From positions 1-64,000 of the forward strand of contig JAJPJX010000036.1 of assembly GCA_021324015.1 (NCBI GenBank): a DNA stretch of 64,000 bases, given 5' to 3'. Shown one piece after another: positions 10,200-19,198 of this stretch. A program made the translations under genes and the position numbers. How positions within the stretch are numbered: position 1 is the stretch's first letter; every line of letters begins with the position of its first letter. The notes beneath the pieces are model-generated. The model saw only the letters and a list, made by a program, of their open reading frames with translations, did no database searches and was not told the origin of the DNA. This DNA comes from Solibacteraceae bacterium. GTDB taxonomy: Bacteria; Acidobacteriota; Terriglobia; Bryobacterales; Bryobacteraceae.

Positions 10200-13100
10200 A
10201 TGAAAACGCTTCGAACGACTCTGGTGGTGCTCGTGTGTGCCGCAGCGCTATTCGCGCAGGCGGACCGCGGGAGCATCGTCGGCACCATCACGGATCCGAC
10301 CGGGGCGGTGGTCCCCAATGCCACGGTTTCCATCGTCAACACGGCCACCAACGTCACGTTCAATAGTGTGACGAGCAACAGCGGCACGTACGCATTTCTG
10401 AACCTGCCGGTGGGCACCTACACACTGCACGTGAAAGCGGCCGGTTTCCGCAGCCAGGATCTGACGGGCATCGGCGTGCAAGTCAACCAGCAGTCCAAGG
10501 TGGATGTGGGGTTGCAGGTCGGCGACGTGGGCCAGACGGTGGAAGTGGCCGCCCAGGCATCGCTGATTCAGCCCGATTCCACCGACGTGGGCACGGTGCT
10601 GAACGAGAAGCGCTTTCTGGACCTGCCGCTCACCCTGGGCGGCGGCATCCGCGACCCTTCCGCATTCATCTTCCTCTCGCCGGGAGTTTCAGGCAACACC
10701 TGGGAGAAGCACATCGGCGGCGGCGGATCCTTTAATGACCAGATCTACTTCGACGGTATCGCGCTTTCGCGCGGCGACCTGGCCAACGACGCCGAAGTGA
10801 ACCCCTCGGTGGACGCCATCGCCGAGTTCAAACTCATCCTGAACAACTATTCGGCGGAATACTCGCATGCGCTTTCCGGGGTGACCAGCTATACCATGAA
10901 GAGCGGCACCAACCAGTTCCACGGCGACATGTTCGAGTTCAATGACAACAACCACTTCGACGCCCGCGGATTCTTCAGCCCCACCAAGGCCTACCGCAAC
11001 CAGAACGAATGGGGCATCACGGCCGGCGCGCCGGTGATGCTCCCCAAAATCTACAACGGCGCGAACAAGACCTTCTGGTTCTTCTCCTTCGACCAGTTTT
11101 ACATCCGCGGCGGACAGCTCACCGGGTTGAACACGCTGGCGACGGCGCCCATGTTGAAGGGCGATTTCAGCCAGTGGCCCGGCCCCATCTACGATCCGCG
11201 CACCACCTCGGTGGACGCCAGCGGCAAGGTCACGCGCACACCCTTCCCCAATAACGTGATCCCCACCTCGGCGTTCAGTTCGGTGACCTCCAAGATGCTG
11301 CCGTACATTCCCGCGCCGACCCTGTCGGGCCTGGTGAACAACAGCCCCGCTCCGCTGGCCGGACCGTGGTCGGATCAGCGCACCGCTGGCTTCAAAATCG
11401 ACCAGGTGATCCGCACCAACCATCACCTGAGCGGCATGTTCAACATGACGGACCGTCCGGCGGAGAAAAGCCCGGGCCCCTCGCGCCTTCTCCCGGTGGG
11501 CACCTCCACGGGAATCGCCAACTATAACATCCAGCGCGTGACCACGCGCCTCATCCGCGTGAACTACGACTGGAACATCAGCCCCACGCTGCTGAACCAC
11601 ATGGGCGCGGGTTTCTCGCGCTTCCGCAACCCCAACTTCTCGGTGAGTTACAACCAGGGCTGGGAGCAGCCCAACGGCGGCAAGCTGGGGCTCAACGGCA
11701 CGCAATTCGACCTGTTCCCCACGGTGCTGTTCTCGCAGGGCTACACGCGCTTCGGCGACGACATCGCTTCGGACAATTACTTCACGACCCTGGCGTTCCT
11801 GGACAACCTGACCTGGATCAAGGGCCGGCACACGGTGAAGTTCGGCTTTGAGATCCAGGGCCACCGCGACAACTACCGCAACTTCGGCTCCGGCGGCGGC
11901 GATTTCAGCTTCAGCCAGTTAGAGACCGGGCTGCCGGGCATGGCCAATGCCGGCAACGCTTTCGCCAGCTTCCTGCTGGGCGCGGTGGATAGCGGTTACT
12001 CGTATTTCCGCTCCTCCCTGCCGGGAGGCCGCTATCGCTACTACGGCCTGTTCGTAGACGACAGCTTCAAGGTCACGCCCACCTTCATGCTGGACATGGG
12101 ACTGCGCTGGGAGGTGCAGGTGCCCACCTCCGACCCGCTGGGGCGTATCTCCTACATGGATCCCTCGGTTGCCAACCCGGCGGCGGGGAACCTGCTGGGA
12201 GCTTACGTGTTCGGCGGCAACGGCCAGGGCCGCGGCGGGTTTAACCGCTTCTTCGATATCCACTACAAGGATTTCGCGCCGCGCATCGGCTTCGCCTGGA
12301 CCTTTGCCAAAAACACGGTGCTGCGCGGCGGCTACGGCATCTTCTACAAGGAGTACATCAACGAAGGCGTGGGCATTCCGCAGACGGGCTTCTCCATCAC
12401 GCCTACCTTTGCCACCGCGGACAACGGCATCACGCCGGCATTTTACTGGGACAACGGCTTCCCGCAGAACTTCAGTATGCCGCCGCTGATCTCGCCCACG
12501 GTAGCCAACGGGCAGGGCGCGCAGGAGGTGCAGCGGGCGACCGGCGGCACCATCCCCTACTCGCAGCAGTACAACATCACCCTGGAACACCAGTTCAGCG
12601 ACACCCTGCTGCTGAGCGCGGCGTACGTGGGTAACAAGACCACGCACATGTACGACCAGTTGCAGCTCAACCAGGTGAGCCCGGCCTATTACGGCCTGGG
12701 CGACGCCCTGCTGCGCTCGAACATTAACTCCCCGGCGGCCCAGGCGGCCGGTATCCAGCAGCCGTTCCCGGGATTCGCGCAGTTGTACGGCGCGCGCGCC
12801 ACGGTGGCGCAGGCGCTGCGGGCTTACCCGCAATACCAGGGCGTGGGTGTGGTGGCGGCGCCGTATGCCAACTCCACCTACAACTCCCTCCAGGTGAAGA
12901 TGGACAAGCGCTTTTCTCACGGCCTGACCGGCACCTTCGCCTATACCCGTTCGAAATATCTCTCCGACGGAGTCGGCTTCACCTCCGGCAACGGCGGCGT
13001 TACCCAGCAGAACTATTTCAAGCGCGAAAAGTTTCTGTATCCCACCGACCAGCCCAACATCATTGTGTTCAGCTTCAACTACGAGCTGCCGGTGGGGCGC

Positions 13101-13592
13101 GGTAAGGCCGTGCCGCTGCGCGGTTTCCTGGACAAGGCGTTCGGCGGCTGGGCGCTGGCCGGAGTGGCTTCTTACGGCAGCGGCTTCCCCATCCCCATCT
13201 ACACCACCAACACGCTGCCCATCTTCAACGGCGGGCTGCGTCCCAATTTGACGGGCCAGCCGCTGATGGCGAACTGGACCGGCGACCCGAACGCGGGGCC
13301 TTACCTGAACAAGGCCGCCTTCTCGCAGCCCGGACCGCTGCAGTTCGGCAACGCTCCGGTGTATCTCCCGGTCCGCCAGCCGTGGCTGATTTCGGAATCC
13401 TTCGGCGCGATCAAGGACACAGTCATTTTCGAACGCATCACCACGCAGTTCCGGCTGGAGATGGCCAACCCGTTCAACCGCGTGGTATTCGGCGCGCCGA
13501 CCGCGGATTTCTCCTCGCCCAGCTTCGGCCTGGTCAGCTCGACTTCGAACTCGCCGCGGCAGATCCAGTTCGGCATGAAGCTGATCTGGTAA
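10200..13592 (+). CDS. TonB-dependent receptor with carboxypeptidase-regulatory-like N-domain
   Basis: This is a very large outer-membrane protein of 1130 residues of the Oar/CarboxypepD_reg-like class that is expanded in acidobacteria. It has a Sec signal peptide (about residues 1-21), then a beta-sandwich regulatory domain at about 22-105 containing GTITDPTGAVVPNATV. A plug-like domain follows, then a long beta-barrel that ends in an aromatic residue (last residues KLIW), as outer-membrane barrels do. The substrate is probably an oligosaccharide or other large nutrient, which is inferred from the family and the neighbouring carbohydrate enzymes. A strong ribosome binding site (GGAGGGG) lies inside a palindrome. 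The beta-helix protein starts 10 nt after the stop and is probably co-transcribed. Confidence 0.85.
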   Translation: MKTLRTTLVVLVCAAALFAQADRGSIVGTITDPTGAVVPNATVSIVNTATNVTFNSVTSNSGTYAFLNLPVGTYTLHVKAAGFRSQDLTGIGVQVNQQSKVDVGLQVGDVGQTVEVAAQASLIQPDSTDVGTVLNEKRFLDLPLTLGGGIRDPSAFIFLSPGVSGNTWEKHIGGGGSFNDQIYFDGIALSRGDLANDAEVNPSVDAIAEFKLILNNYSAEYSHALSGVTSYTMKSGTNQFHGDMFEFNDNNHFDARGFFSPTKAYRNQNEWGITAGAPVMLPKIYNGANKTFWFFSFDQFYIRGGQLTGLNTLATAPMLKGDFSQWPGPIYDPRTTSVDASGKVTRTPFPNNVIPTSAFSSVTSKMLPYIPAPTLSGLVNNSPAPLAGPWSDQRTAGFKIDQVIRTNHHLSGMFNMTDRPAEKSPGPSRLLPVGTSTGIANYNIQRVTTRLIRVNYDWNISPTLLNHMGAGFSRFRNPNFSVSYNQGWEQPNGGKLGLNGTQFDLFPTVLFSQGYTRFGDDIASDNYFTTLAFLDNLTWIKGRHTVKFGFEIQGHRDNYRNFGSGGGDFSFSQLETGLPGMANAGNAFASFLLGAVDSGYSYFRSSLPGGRYRYYGLFVDDSFKVTPTFMLDMGLRWEVQVPTSDPLGRISYMDPSVANPAAGNLLGAYVFGGNGQGRGGFNRFFDIHYKDFAPRIGFAWTFAKNTVLRGGYGIFYKEYINEGVGIPQTGFSITPTFATADNGITPAFYWDNGFPQNFSMPPLISPTVANGQGAQEVQRATGGTIPYSQQYNITLEHQFSDTLLLSAAYVGNKTTHMYDQLQLNQVSPAYYGLGDALLRSNINSPAAQAAGIQQPFPGFAQLYGARATVAQALRAYPQYQGVGVVAAPYANSTYNSLQVKMDKRFSHGLTGTFAYTRSKYLSDGVGFTSGNGGVTQQNYFKREKFLYPTDQPNIIVFSFNYELPVGRGKAVPLRGFLDKAFGGWALAGVASYGSGFPIPIYTTNTLPIFNGGLRPNLTGQPLMANWTGDPNAGPYLNKAAFSQPGPLQFGNAPVYLPVRQPWLISESFGAIKDTVIFERITTQFRLEMANPFNRVVFGAPTADFSSPSFGLVSSTSNSPRQIQFGMKLIW

Positions 13593-13601
13593 TGTAGGCG
13601 C

Positions 13602-14969
13602 ATGCGTTGCAAGCCGGGGCGGCTCCTGGGTGGGGCCGCCCTCGCTGTCTTTCTGGCCCTTCCGCTGTGGGCCGCTGCGAAGGGAAGGGACCAAGCTGCC
13701 ATTGCGGAGGTGCTCTCCGGCAAGCGCGCCGCGGCGAACGCCGCCTGGTGGGGCTTCGACCCCGAGGATGCCACCACCGCCTTACAGGCCGCCATCGATT
13801 CCCCGGCGAAGACGGTAGTGGTTCCGTTCCTGGGAAGCCCGTGGATCATCCGGCCGGTGCGGCTGCGCGGCAACCAGGAGATCGTCTTCGAGCCGGGCGT
13901 GCTGGTGCTGGCCAAGAAGGGCGAGTTTCACGGCAAAGGCGACAGCCTGTTCACCGCCACCGGGGTTTCGGATCTGACGCTGCGCGGCTACGGCGCCACG
14001 CTGCGCATGCGCAAAAAAGACTATCAGAGCAGCGCGTACGAAAAGGCGGAGTGGCGCATGGGGATCGCGCTGCACGGCTGCCGCCGGGTGCGCATCGAAG
14101 GGCTGCGCGTGGAGAGCACCGGCGGGGACGGCTTCTACGTGGACAGCGGCCCGGGCCTTGCCTGGAGCGAAGACATCATCATTCGCGACTGCGTGGCGGA
14201 CGACAATCACCGGCAGGGCATCAGCGTGATCAGCGCGGTGAACCTGCTGGTGGAAAACTGCGTGTTCTCGAACACGCGCGGCACCGCCCCGGAGGCGGGC
14301 ATCGACCTCGAGCCGGACCTGCCCGCCCAGCGCCTGGTGAACTGCGTGATCCGCAACTGCGTGTTCGAGAACAACCGCGGGCACGGCATGCTGGTGCATC
14401 TGCACCAGTTGAACGGCACGAGCGCACCGGTTTCCATCCGCTTCGAAAACTGCCTGGCGCGCATGGGGCACGCGGCGGGCCAGGCGCCGGAGGAAGTCAT
14501 GCGGGAGAATGCCGGGGGCTCGGCCGGCATGGCGGTGGGAGCCGCGGTGGACGGCGGACCCAAGGGGCTGGTCGAGTTCGTCAACTGCCACAGCGAAAAC
14601 ACCGGACGGGAGGGCGCCAAGGTCTACGACAAGTCGGCCGAGAGCGTGCTGGTGCGCTTCACCCATTGCAGTTGGCGGAACGCCTGGCTTTCCGCGGCGC
14701 CCGATTACGGCGGGCCGCGCGTGCCGGTGTACCTGGTGCTGCGGCGGCCGGACATCACCCGGCGCTACGGCGGCGTAGAGTTCGTGGACTGCCGCGTGTA
14801 CGACCGGGTGGCGCGTCCCGCGTTACAGGCCTACGAAGAAACCACCGATTTCGGCCTGCGCAGCGTGCATGGGCGCATCCGGGTGGAGAACCCCGCCGGA
14901 GCGCGCGCCCGCCTGGGCGCGCGCTTAGAGGACGTGGACGTGCAGGTGCTGGCGGCCACCGCTCCCTGA
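13602..14969 (+). CDS. Secreted right-handed parallel beta-helix protein
   Basis: This protein of 455 residues has a Sec signal peptide (about residues 1-25, ending near WAAAKG). It then shows many short repeats of the pectate-lyase-like type, with recurring segments such as NCVIRNCVFENN and VENCVFSNT. That is the signature of a right-handed beta-helix, the fold of polysaccharide lyases and some glycosidases. No catalytic residues can be named, so this is a carbohydrate-active enzyme or binding protein of unknown specificity. It lies 9 nt downstream of the receptor gene. Its last codons (ACC GCT CCC TGA) coincide with the start of a dispersed repeat that supplies the stop codon, so the C-terminus may have been altered by that element. 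Confidence 0.75.
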   Translation: MRCKPGRLLGGAALAVFLALPLWAAAKGRDQAAIAEVLSGKRAAANAAWWGFDPEDATTALQAAIDSPAKTVVVPFLGSPWIIRPVRLRGNQEIVFEPGVLVLAKKGEFHGKGDSLFTATGVSDLTLRGYGATLRMRKKDYQSSAYEKAEWRMGIALHGCRRVRIEGLRVESTGGDGFYVDSGPGLAWSEDIIIRDCVADDNHRQGISVISAVNLLVENCVFSNTRGTAPEAGIDLEPDLPAQRLVNCVIRNCVFENNRGHGMLVHLHQLNGTSAPVSIRFENCLARMGHAAGQAPEEVMRENAGGSAGMAVGAAVDGGPKGLVEFVNCHSENTGREGAKVYDKSAESVLVRFTHCSWRNAWLSAAPDYGGPRVPVYLVLRRPDITRRYGGVEFVDCRVYDRVARPALQAYEETTDFGLRSVHGRIRVENPAGARARLGARLEDVDVQVLAATAP

Positions 14970-14986
14970 CGGCCGCAGCCCGGTTA
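14958..14986 (+). repeat. Dispersed repeat, copy 1
   Basis: This copy of a dispersed repeat has the core ACCGCTCCCTGACGG, followed by a G/C-rich tail ending near GGTTAC. It overlaps the stop codon of the beta-helix gene and lies between two convergent genes. Related copies are at 19157-19187, 57948-57978 and, partly, 62790-62811. Confidence 0.6.
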
Positions 14987-15005
14987 CATGTGCGAGTTCG
15001 CGGCG

Positions 15006-16097
15006 TCAGTTACCACGCTGCGCGCGGTCGGCATCGGCCGCGAGGTCTTGCAGCAATTCCAGGAAAACCTTCGATTGCCCGATGAACAGCCCGTCCGCGG
15101 CCAAGGCCTGCACGGCGGCCATGGCCGCTCCGTTGGTTTGGGTCGGCCGGATGATGGAGCAGACGGGGAATTTACGGCTGAGGAAGGGGCACGGCTCGGG
15201 CATGATCAGGTTGGTCTGGAAGTCCTCGCCGCCGAACGGCGGAGAATTCAGGTCCGGGAAGGTCAAACCGTTTGTGGGGTCGGTCAAAGGCGTGGCATTG
15301 CCGGCTTTGTCGTGCCAGGTCTGGAAGTGAGCGGTCTCGGTGGGGCCGATGCTCAGCAGGATGCGCAACACCTCCGGGCTGGTGACCCTCTGCGCCAGCG
15401 ACGGATACAAGCTGGTTCCGCCCTGTTCGATAAAGGCGAAGTGAAATCCAGCCGTGTTGGCGATGGCCTGGATGTGATCGTCCGGGGTCAGATCGGCGTC
15501 GGACCTGGGGATGGCCGGAAACTTCCCTACACTCAAGGCCGGAACGGCCTGGGGAAACACGAACGAGGGGTCCAAATCCGGGTTTTGCGTCCGGCTGCGG
15601 TAGCGGGTCCACCAACTCGTGTCTACGCTGAGCTGCATCAGGTTAGTCAGGCGGCCGACCTGGTTGGCCCCGGTGGCTTTGCTGCCCTGCAAGGTGCGAA
15701 ACGCGTGCAGGTCAACCGGCGCGGCACCCCGGGCGACCAGATAGAAATTGAGAAATGCCTGATGAGTAAGTTCATCCTCGGTATTGTCGTGGATGTACTG
15801 CGGCATGTCCGGGTCCAATGTTTCGAGCTTGGCGGTGTAAACCGGGTTGCCGCCCGTCGGGAGGCCCGGGAGTTCGCTGTCCTGGGTTCCTCCGAGCTCG
15901 GCGTATTGCAGCCACAAGTCGCTTTCGATAATTTCGGCGGCAGCCAGGAATCTCAGAATGGCGGCGTCTCCGGAGGGAAGAGCGCCGGTCTCCATCTCCT
16001 GGCCGAAAGCAAGCGGGGCGGCGGCCACGGCCAATCCTCCCCGCAGGAAAGAGCGCCGGCTCGCCCGGCTCCCATTAGTATTGGATAACACTTTCAT
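15006..16097 (-). CDS. Tat-exported ferritin-like domain protein
   Basis: This 363-residue protein begins with a clear twin-arginine signal (SRRSFLRGG, residues 13-21) and an Ala-rich stretch, so it is exported folded. The mature part has a ferritin-like four-helix arrangement. Likely di-iron ligands are E55 or E58, E109-L-T-H112, E224 and E254-T-A-H257, which gives the E/ExxH/E/ExxH pattern. It belongs to the exported ferritin-like group often annotated as domain-only proteins; the reaction is unknown. A ribosome binding site (AAAGGAA) lies about 9 nt before the ATG. It precedes the minus-strand GMC gene pair in genome order but is read away from it, with a 134-nt gap, so it probably forms its own unit. 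Confidence 0.75.
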   Translation of the reverse strand: MKVLSNTNGSRASRRSFLRGGLAVAAAPLAFGQEMETGALPSGDAAILRFLAAAEIIESDLWLQYAELGGTQDSELPGLPTGGNPVYTAKLETLDPDMPQYIHDNTEDELTHQAFLNFYLVARGAAPVDLHAFRTLQGSKATGANQVGRLTNLMQLSVDTSWWTRYRSRTQNPDLDPSFVFPQAVPALSVGKFPAIPRSDADLTPDDHIQAIANTAGFHFAFIEQGGTSLYPSLAQRVTSPEVLRILLSIGPTETAHFQTWHDKAGNATPLTDPTNGLTFPDLNSPPFGGEDFQTNLIMPEPCPFLSRKFPVCSIIRPTQTNGAAMAAVQALAADGLFIGQSKVFLELLQDLAADADRAQRGN

Positions 16098-16231
16098 AAG
16101 TAACGTTCCTTTCCTACTTATTCTGGTTTAGACGTTCTATTACCGATGTTATGCCAATATGGCGGGACATAAGGGTGAACTAGTTGTAAATACAGAGATC
16201 GCAGATATGCATTCTGAGCGCCGGGCCGCGT

Positions 16232-17884
16232 TCAGAGTTCGCCGCGTCTGGCGGCCGCGATCAACTGATCGCAGCCGCGGGCAGTGAGCGCCATCATGGT
16301 CAGAGTGGGATGCTTGTCGCCCGTGCTCACGAATGCCCCGCCGCCGAACACGTAGAGGTTCCGCACGTCGTGGGTCCGGCAGAAGGAATCCAGCACACTG
16401 CTCTTCGGGTCCGCGCCCATGCGGCAGGTGCCGACCTCGTGGATCAGCCCTCCGGGCACGCCCATCGCGGGCCTGGCTTCGGTAATCTCGCCGCCGGCGG
16501 CGTGGAACAGTTCCTTCGCGCGTTCGAAGAAATCCTCATACAGCCGTTTGTCGTTGTCCGAGTGCGTGCAGTGAATCTTCAGCACGGGGATGCCCCACTT
16601 GTCCTTCACCTGCGGGTCGATCTCCACGAAGTTTTCTTTGCGCGCCAGCATTTCGCCGCCGGAGAGCCATACCCGCGCATGCGCCGGATACAGCCGCTTG
16701 ACCTCTTTTTTGTAATCGCTCCCGAAACCGGGCAGGTCCGCGGCAAACACAGGAAATTGCGCGGCCCCGCCGGAGGCGCTCATGGCGTAGCCGCGGAGGA
16801 ACCTGCCGTTGCCGCGGCCCAGGTTCACGAAGTTGGGAACGTACAGACCGCCGGCCTTGCCATCGTCGTTGCGGATGGCGGCGCCTTTGAGCACCGGCAG
16901 AAAGCCGCTCACCCCCGCGCCGCTGATCTGGTCCATCAGGTAGTGGCCCAGCACTCCGCTGCTGTTGGCCAGGCCGCCGGCGGCGGAGTTGAGCAGCAAG
17001 CGCGTGTTCTCGAGCGACGAACCGGCCAAAATCACGGTACGCGCGTCCACCTCCACCTCGCGCAGGCTGTAGCGCTCGATGTAAGTGACCCCGCGCGCGC
17101 GGTTCCCCTCCGCCATCCGGACCCGGCTCACCACCGAGTCGCATCGCACCGCCAGTTTGCCCGTCTTCCAGGCGGGCGGCAGGGTCACGGCGATGGTGTT
17201 GAACATCGCGCCCACGTCACAGCCGTTGATGCAGTTGCCGCAATAATGACAGGGCGGGCGGTTGTGCAGCATGCGCGTCAGTTGGGCCACGCGCCGCGGC
17301 GTGGCCGGCCATTTCAGCTTGCGGCAGGCCGCGTCGAAAATGGTCTCCGCGCAGTTCAGCGGCATGGGCGGCAGGAAGACCCCGTCCGGAAACTGCGGCA
17401 GGCCGGCCGGGGCGGCGCTCACGCCGATGAAGCGCTCCACGCGGTCGTAGTAGGGCGCCACGTCGGCGTACGAAATCGGCCAGTCGTCGCCGTAGCCATC
17501 GCGCGAGGCGGCTTTGAATTCCAGGTCGCACATGCGGTCGGTGGCCCGCGACCAGTGCAGTGTCCGCCCGCCCAGCACGCGCGAGCGCGACCACCTGAAC
17601 GGCTTGCCCTCCGGCGTGGTGTAAGGATTCTCCCGGTCGTCCAGCATGATGCGGTAGTTGTATTCCGTGGAGCCTTTGTAATATTTGCGTAACAGGCCCG
17701 GCTGGCCCTGTCCCCGGAACGGCAGTTCGTAGGGCCAGCGGTGATGGAAGTCCCGCACCGGTTCCACGCGCGAGCCGGCTTCGAGCAGCAGCACCTGGAA
17801 GCCCGCCTGCGTGAGCGCCATCGCCGCCCAGCCTCCGCAGGCGCCGGAGCCCACAATCACCACGTCGTGCTTCTGGTTCGCCAT
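16232..17884 (-). CDS. GMC family FAD-dependent sugar oxidoreductase
   Basis: This 550-residue glucose-methanol-choline oxidoreductase starts with the FAD-binding Rossmann motif (VIVGSGACGG, about 9-18). Catalytic residues near the C-terminus are H482 in HEVGTCRMG and H525 in KHPTLT. Four cysteines (C212, C215, C218, C222) form a CxxCxxCxxxC cluster. In FAD-dependent glucose and fructose dehydrogenases a similar cysteine group carries a 3Fe-4S cluster, so electron transfer to a partner is likely. There is no signal peptide. The Tat-signal subunit 3 encoded 6 nt upstream is the expected escort for export. In acidobacteria and Bacteroidetes such pairs are associated with C3 oxidation of glycosides to 3-keto sugars. 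No cytochrome subunit is encoded next door. Confidence 0.85.
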   Translation of the reverse strand: MANQKHDVVIVGSGACGGWAAMALTQAGFQVLLLEAGSRVEPVRDFHHRWPYELPFRGQGQPGLLRKYYKGSTEYNYRIMLDDRENPYTTPEGKPFRWSRSRVLGGRTLHWSRATDRMCDLEFKAASRDGYGDDWPISYADVAPYYDRVERFIGVSAAPAGLPQFPDGVFLPPMPLNCAETIFDAACRKLKWPATPRRVAQLTRMLHNRPPCHYCGNCINGCDVGAMFNTIAVTLPPAWKTGKLAVRCDSVVSRVRMAEGNRARGVTYIERYSLREVEVDARTVILAGSSLENTRLLLNSAAGGLANSSGVLGHYLMDQISGAGVSGFLPVLKGAAIRNDDGKAGGLYVPNFVNLGRGNGRFLRGYAMSASGGAAQFPVFAADLPGFGSDYKKEVKRLYPAHARVWLSGGEMLARKENFVEIDPQVKDKWGIPVLKIHCTHSDNDKRLYEDFFERAKELFHAAGGEITEARPAMGVPGGLIHEVGTCRMGADPKSSVLDSFCRTHDVRNLYVFGGGAFVSTGDKHPTLTMMALTARGCDQLIAAARRGEL

Positions 17885-17890
17885 GGCCGC

Positions 17891-18481
17891 TTACGCCTGC
17901 CGGTGCTCGGGGTGGTCGCAGGCGGGAAACTGTTCCAGGTAGGCGTTGCCCTTGTACTCCAGCGCTTCCACCAGCCCGGCGCGCGAGGTGTAGAACGCGA
18001 ACACGGTTCCGCGTTTGATCAGGCGATAGACCGGGAAGCCCGGGTGCCGACGGTTCCGGTCGCGCTCGGGGGCCGCCATCTGCGCCACCAGCGCCGCCTG
18101 TTGCTCCGCGGAGAGGCCGGCGAAGTTCCGGCCGCGCAGCCACTCCATCGCCCGCCGCCATTCGGCCTGCATCTCCGGCGCGTATTCCGCCGCGGCGGCC
18201 ACCAGAAAGTCCAGGAAATGCGCCACATGGGCCTCGCGCGCGCCCGGAGCGTCGTCGGTGGGGATGAGGATGGAGGCAAAGGCTTCCAGCGCGCGAAAAT
18301 CCTCCGAGTTGAAAAACTTGGGACGGTAAGCGCTCCAGCGGTCCGGCTCCGGAGGAGCGGCCGGATTCGCGCCCGCGTGCGCGTGCGTTTGTGCGGCCCG
18401 CAACCATTCGCCCAGGAACTCTTGCGCCGCGCCCCCCGCGGCGGCCCGTCCCAGCAGCCACCCCAGATCCCGCCGAGTCAT
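17891..18481 (-). CDS. Gluconate 2-dehydrogenase subunit 3 family protein
   Basis: This protein of 196 residues starts with a twin-arginine motif (TRRDLGWLLGRA), as gluconate 2-dehydrogenase gamma subunits do. It contains the family's acidic, helical pattern, including ILIPTDDAPGAREAHVAHFLD and SAEQQAALVAQMA. Its role is to accompany the GMC flavoprotein encoded directly downstream (6-nt gap) across the membrane by the Tat system and to stabilise it. The start has no Shine-Dalgarno sequence, but a TAGAAT box ends 6 nt upstream of the ATG, which suggests a leaderless mRNA. It is divergent from the acyltransferase pseudogene. Confidence 0.85.
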   Translation of the reverse strand: MTRRDLGWLLGRAAAGGAAQEFLGEWLRAAQTHAHAGANPAAPPEPDRWSAYRPKFFNSEDFRALEAFASILIPTDDAPGAREAHVAHFLDFLVAAAAEYAPEMQAEWRRAMEWLRGRNFAGLSAEQQAALVAQMAAPERDRNRRHPGFPVYRLIKRGTVFAFYTSRAGLVEALEYKGNAYLEQFPACDHPEHRQA

Positions 18482-18487
18482 AGTGAG

Positions 18488-18493
18488 ATTCTA
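18488..18493 (-). promoter_or_regulatory. -10 box of the GMC/subunit-3 operon (leaderless)
   Basis: On the minus strand TAGAAT ends 6 nt before the ATG at 18481, and no ribosome binding site is present. Transcription would start at or next to the start codon. On the other strand TATAAC (18577-18582) lies 6 nt before the pseudogene ATG in the same way. Confidence 0.5.
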
Positions 18494-18588
18494 CTGCACC
18501 CTCCCGGCGCGCCGGCCGGCGGCGCGCTTTCGCGAATCCTAACCACTCCGTCATTGGGGCGTAACCCCGTTCCGGTTATAACTCCGGC

Positions 18589-19141
18589 ATGCTGAACAAC
18601 GCCCAACCGCTTCCCAGTCTCGATGTAACGGCTTTGTTTCGCGAACCAATCCGCAATCTCCTGACGCCCTTCGAACCGGCCATCCAGAAGGCTTTCCAGT
18701 TCGATCAGCTGGCCGCGCACTTCCGCACCGCGCTCGATCGGCATGACGCCTCTCCTTTTGAGAACCTGCTCGCGTTGCTCCAGGTCCGCTGCCGCGTGGA
18801 GCCGGAGGACCTCGCGCGCATCCCGGCCCGCGGCCCCGTGGTGGCCGTGTCCAATCACCCCTTCGGCCCGCTTCGTCAGCGGCGTGGAGGAACTCTCCGA
18901 GCCCATTGCGGACCTGGAAGCCGACGGAAAAGGCGTCCCTGTGCTGGTGCGTCAGTACATGAAGCTGGGGGGCAAGGTGCTGGGCTGCAACGTGGACCCG
19001 GGCTTTTCGAGCGTGGTGGATGCCCTCATGATGGTGGATCTCCGCCAGACCCCGGATGCCCTGCTGGAGCGCTACATGACGCCCGGGGGGCTGGCGGCAT
19101 TCCGCCGCTGCCACGCGCGCAGCACGCTTAGCGGGCCGTAA
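18589..19141 (+). pseudogene. Lysophospholipid acyltransferase/hemolysin-like pseudogene with internal deletion
   Basis: The first 93 codons (18589-18867) encode the N-terminus of a COG3176-type acyltransferase and stop being recognisable just after the start of its motif I (VAVSNHPFG). From 18869 a different frame encodes what looks like the C-terminal end of the same family (RFVSGVEELSEP, then GKGVPVLVRQYMKLGGKVLG and CNVDPGFSSVVD). That frame terminates at 19141. The middle, several hundred residues in intact homologues as I recall them, is missing, and the junction at about 18865-18870 shifts the frame. The simplest reading is a deletion that fused the two ends. A -10-like TATAAC lies 6 nt before the ATG. 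A dispersed repeat follows 16 nt after the stop. Confidence 0.75.
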
Positions 19142-19156
19142 CTGATATCGCGAAAG

Positions 19157-19187
19157 ACCGCTCCCTGACGGTTCAGGCTCGGTCACC
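19157..19187 (+). repeat. Dispersed repeat, copy 2
   Basis: This copy has the core ACCGCTCCCTGACGGT and a tail ending in CTCGGTCACC. ACCG and CGGT within the core can pair. It lies between the convergent acyltransferase pseudogene and the cyclophilin gene. Confidence 0.6.
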
Positions 19188-19198
19188 AAATTCTGGCA

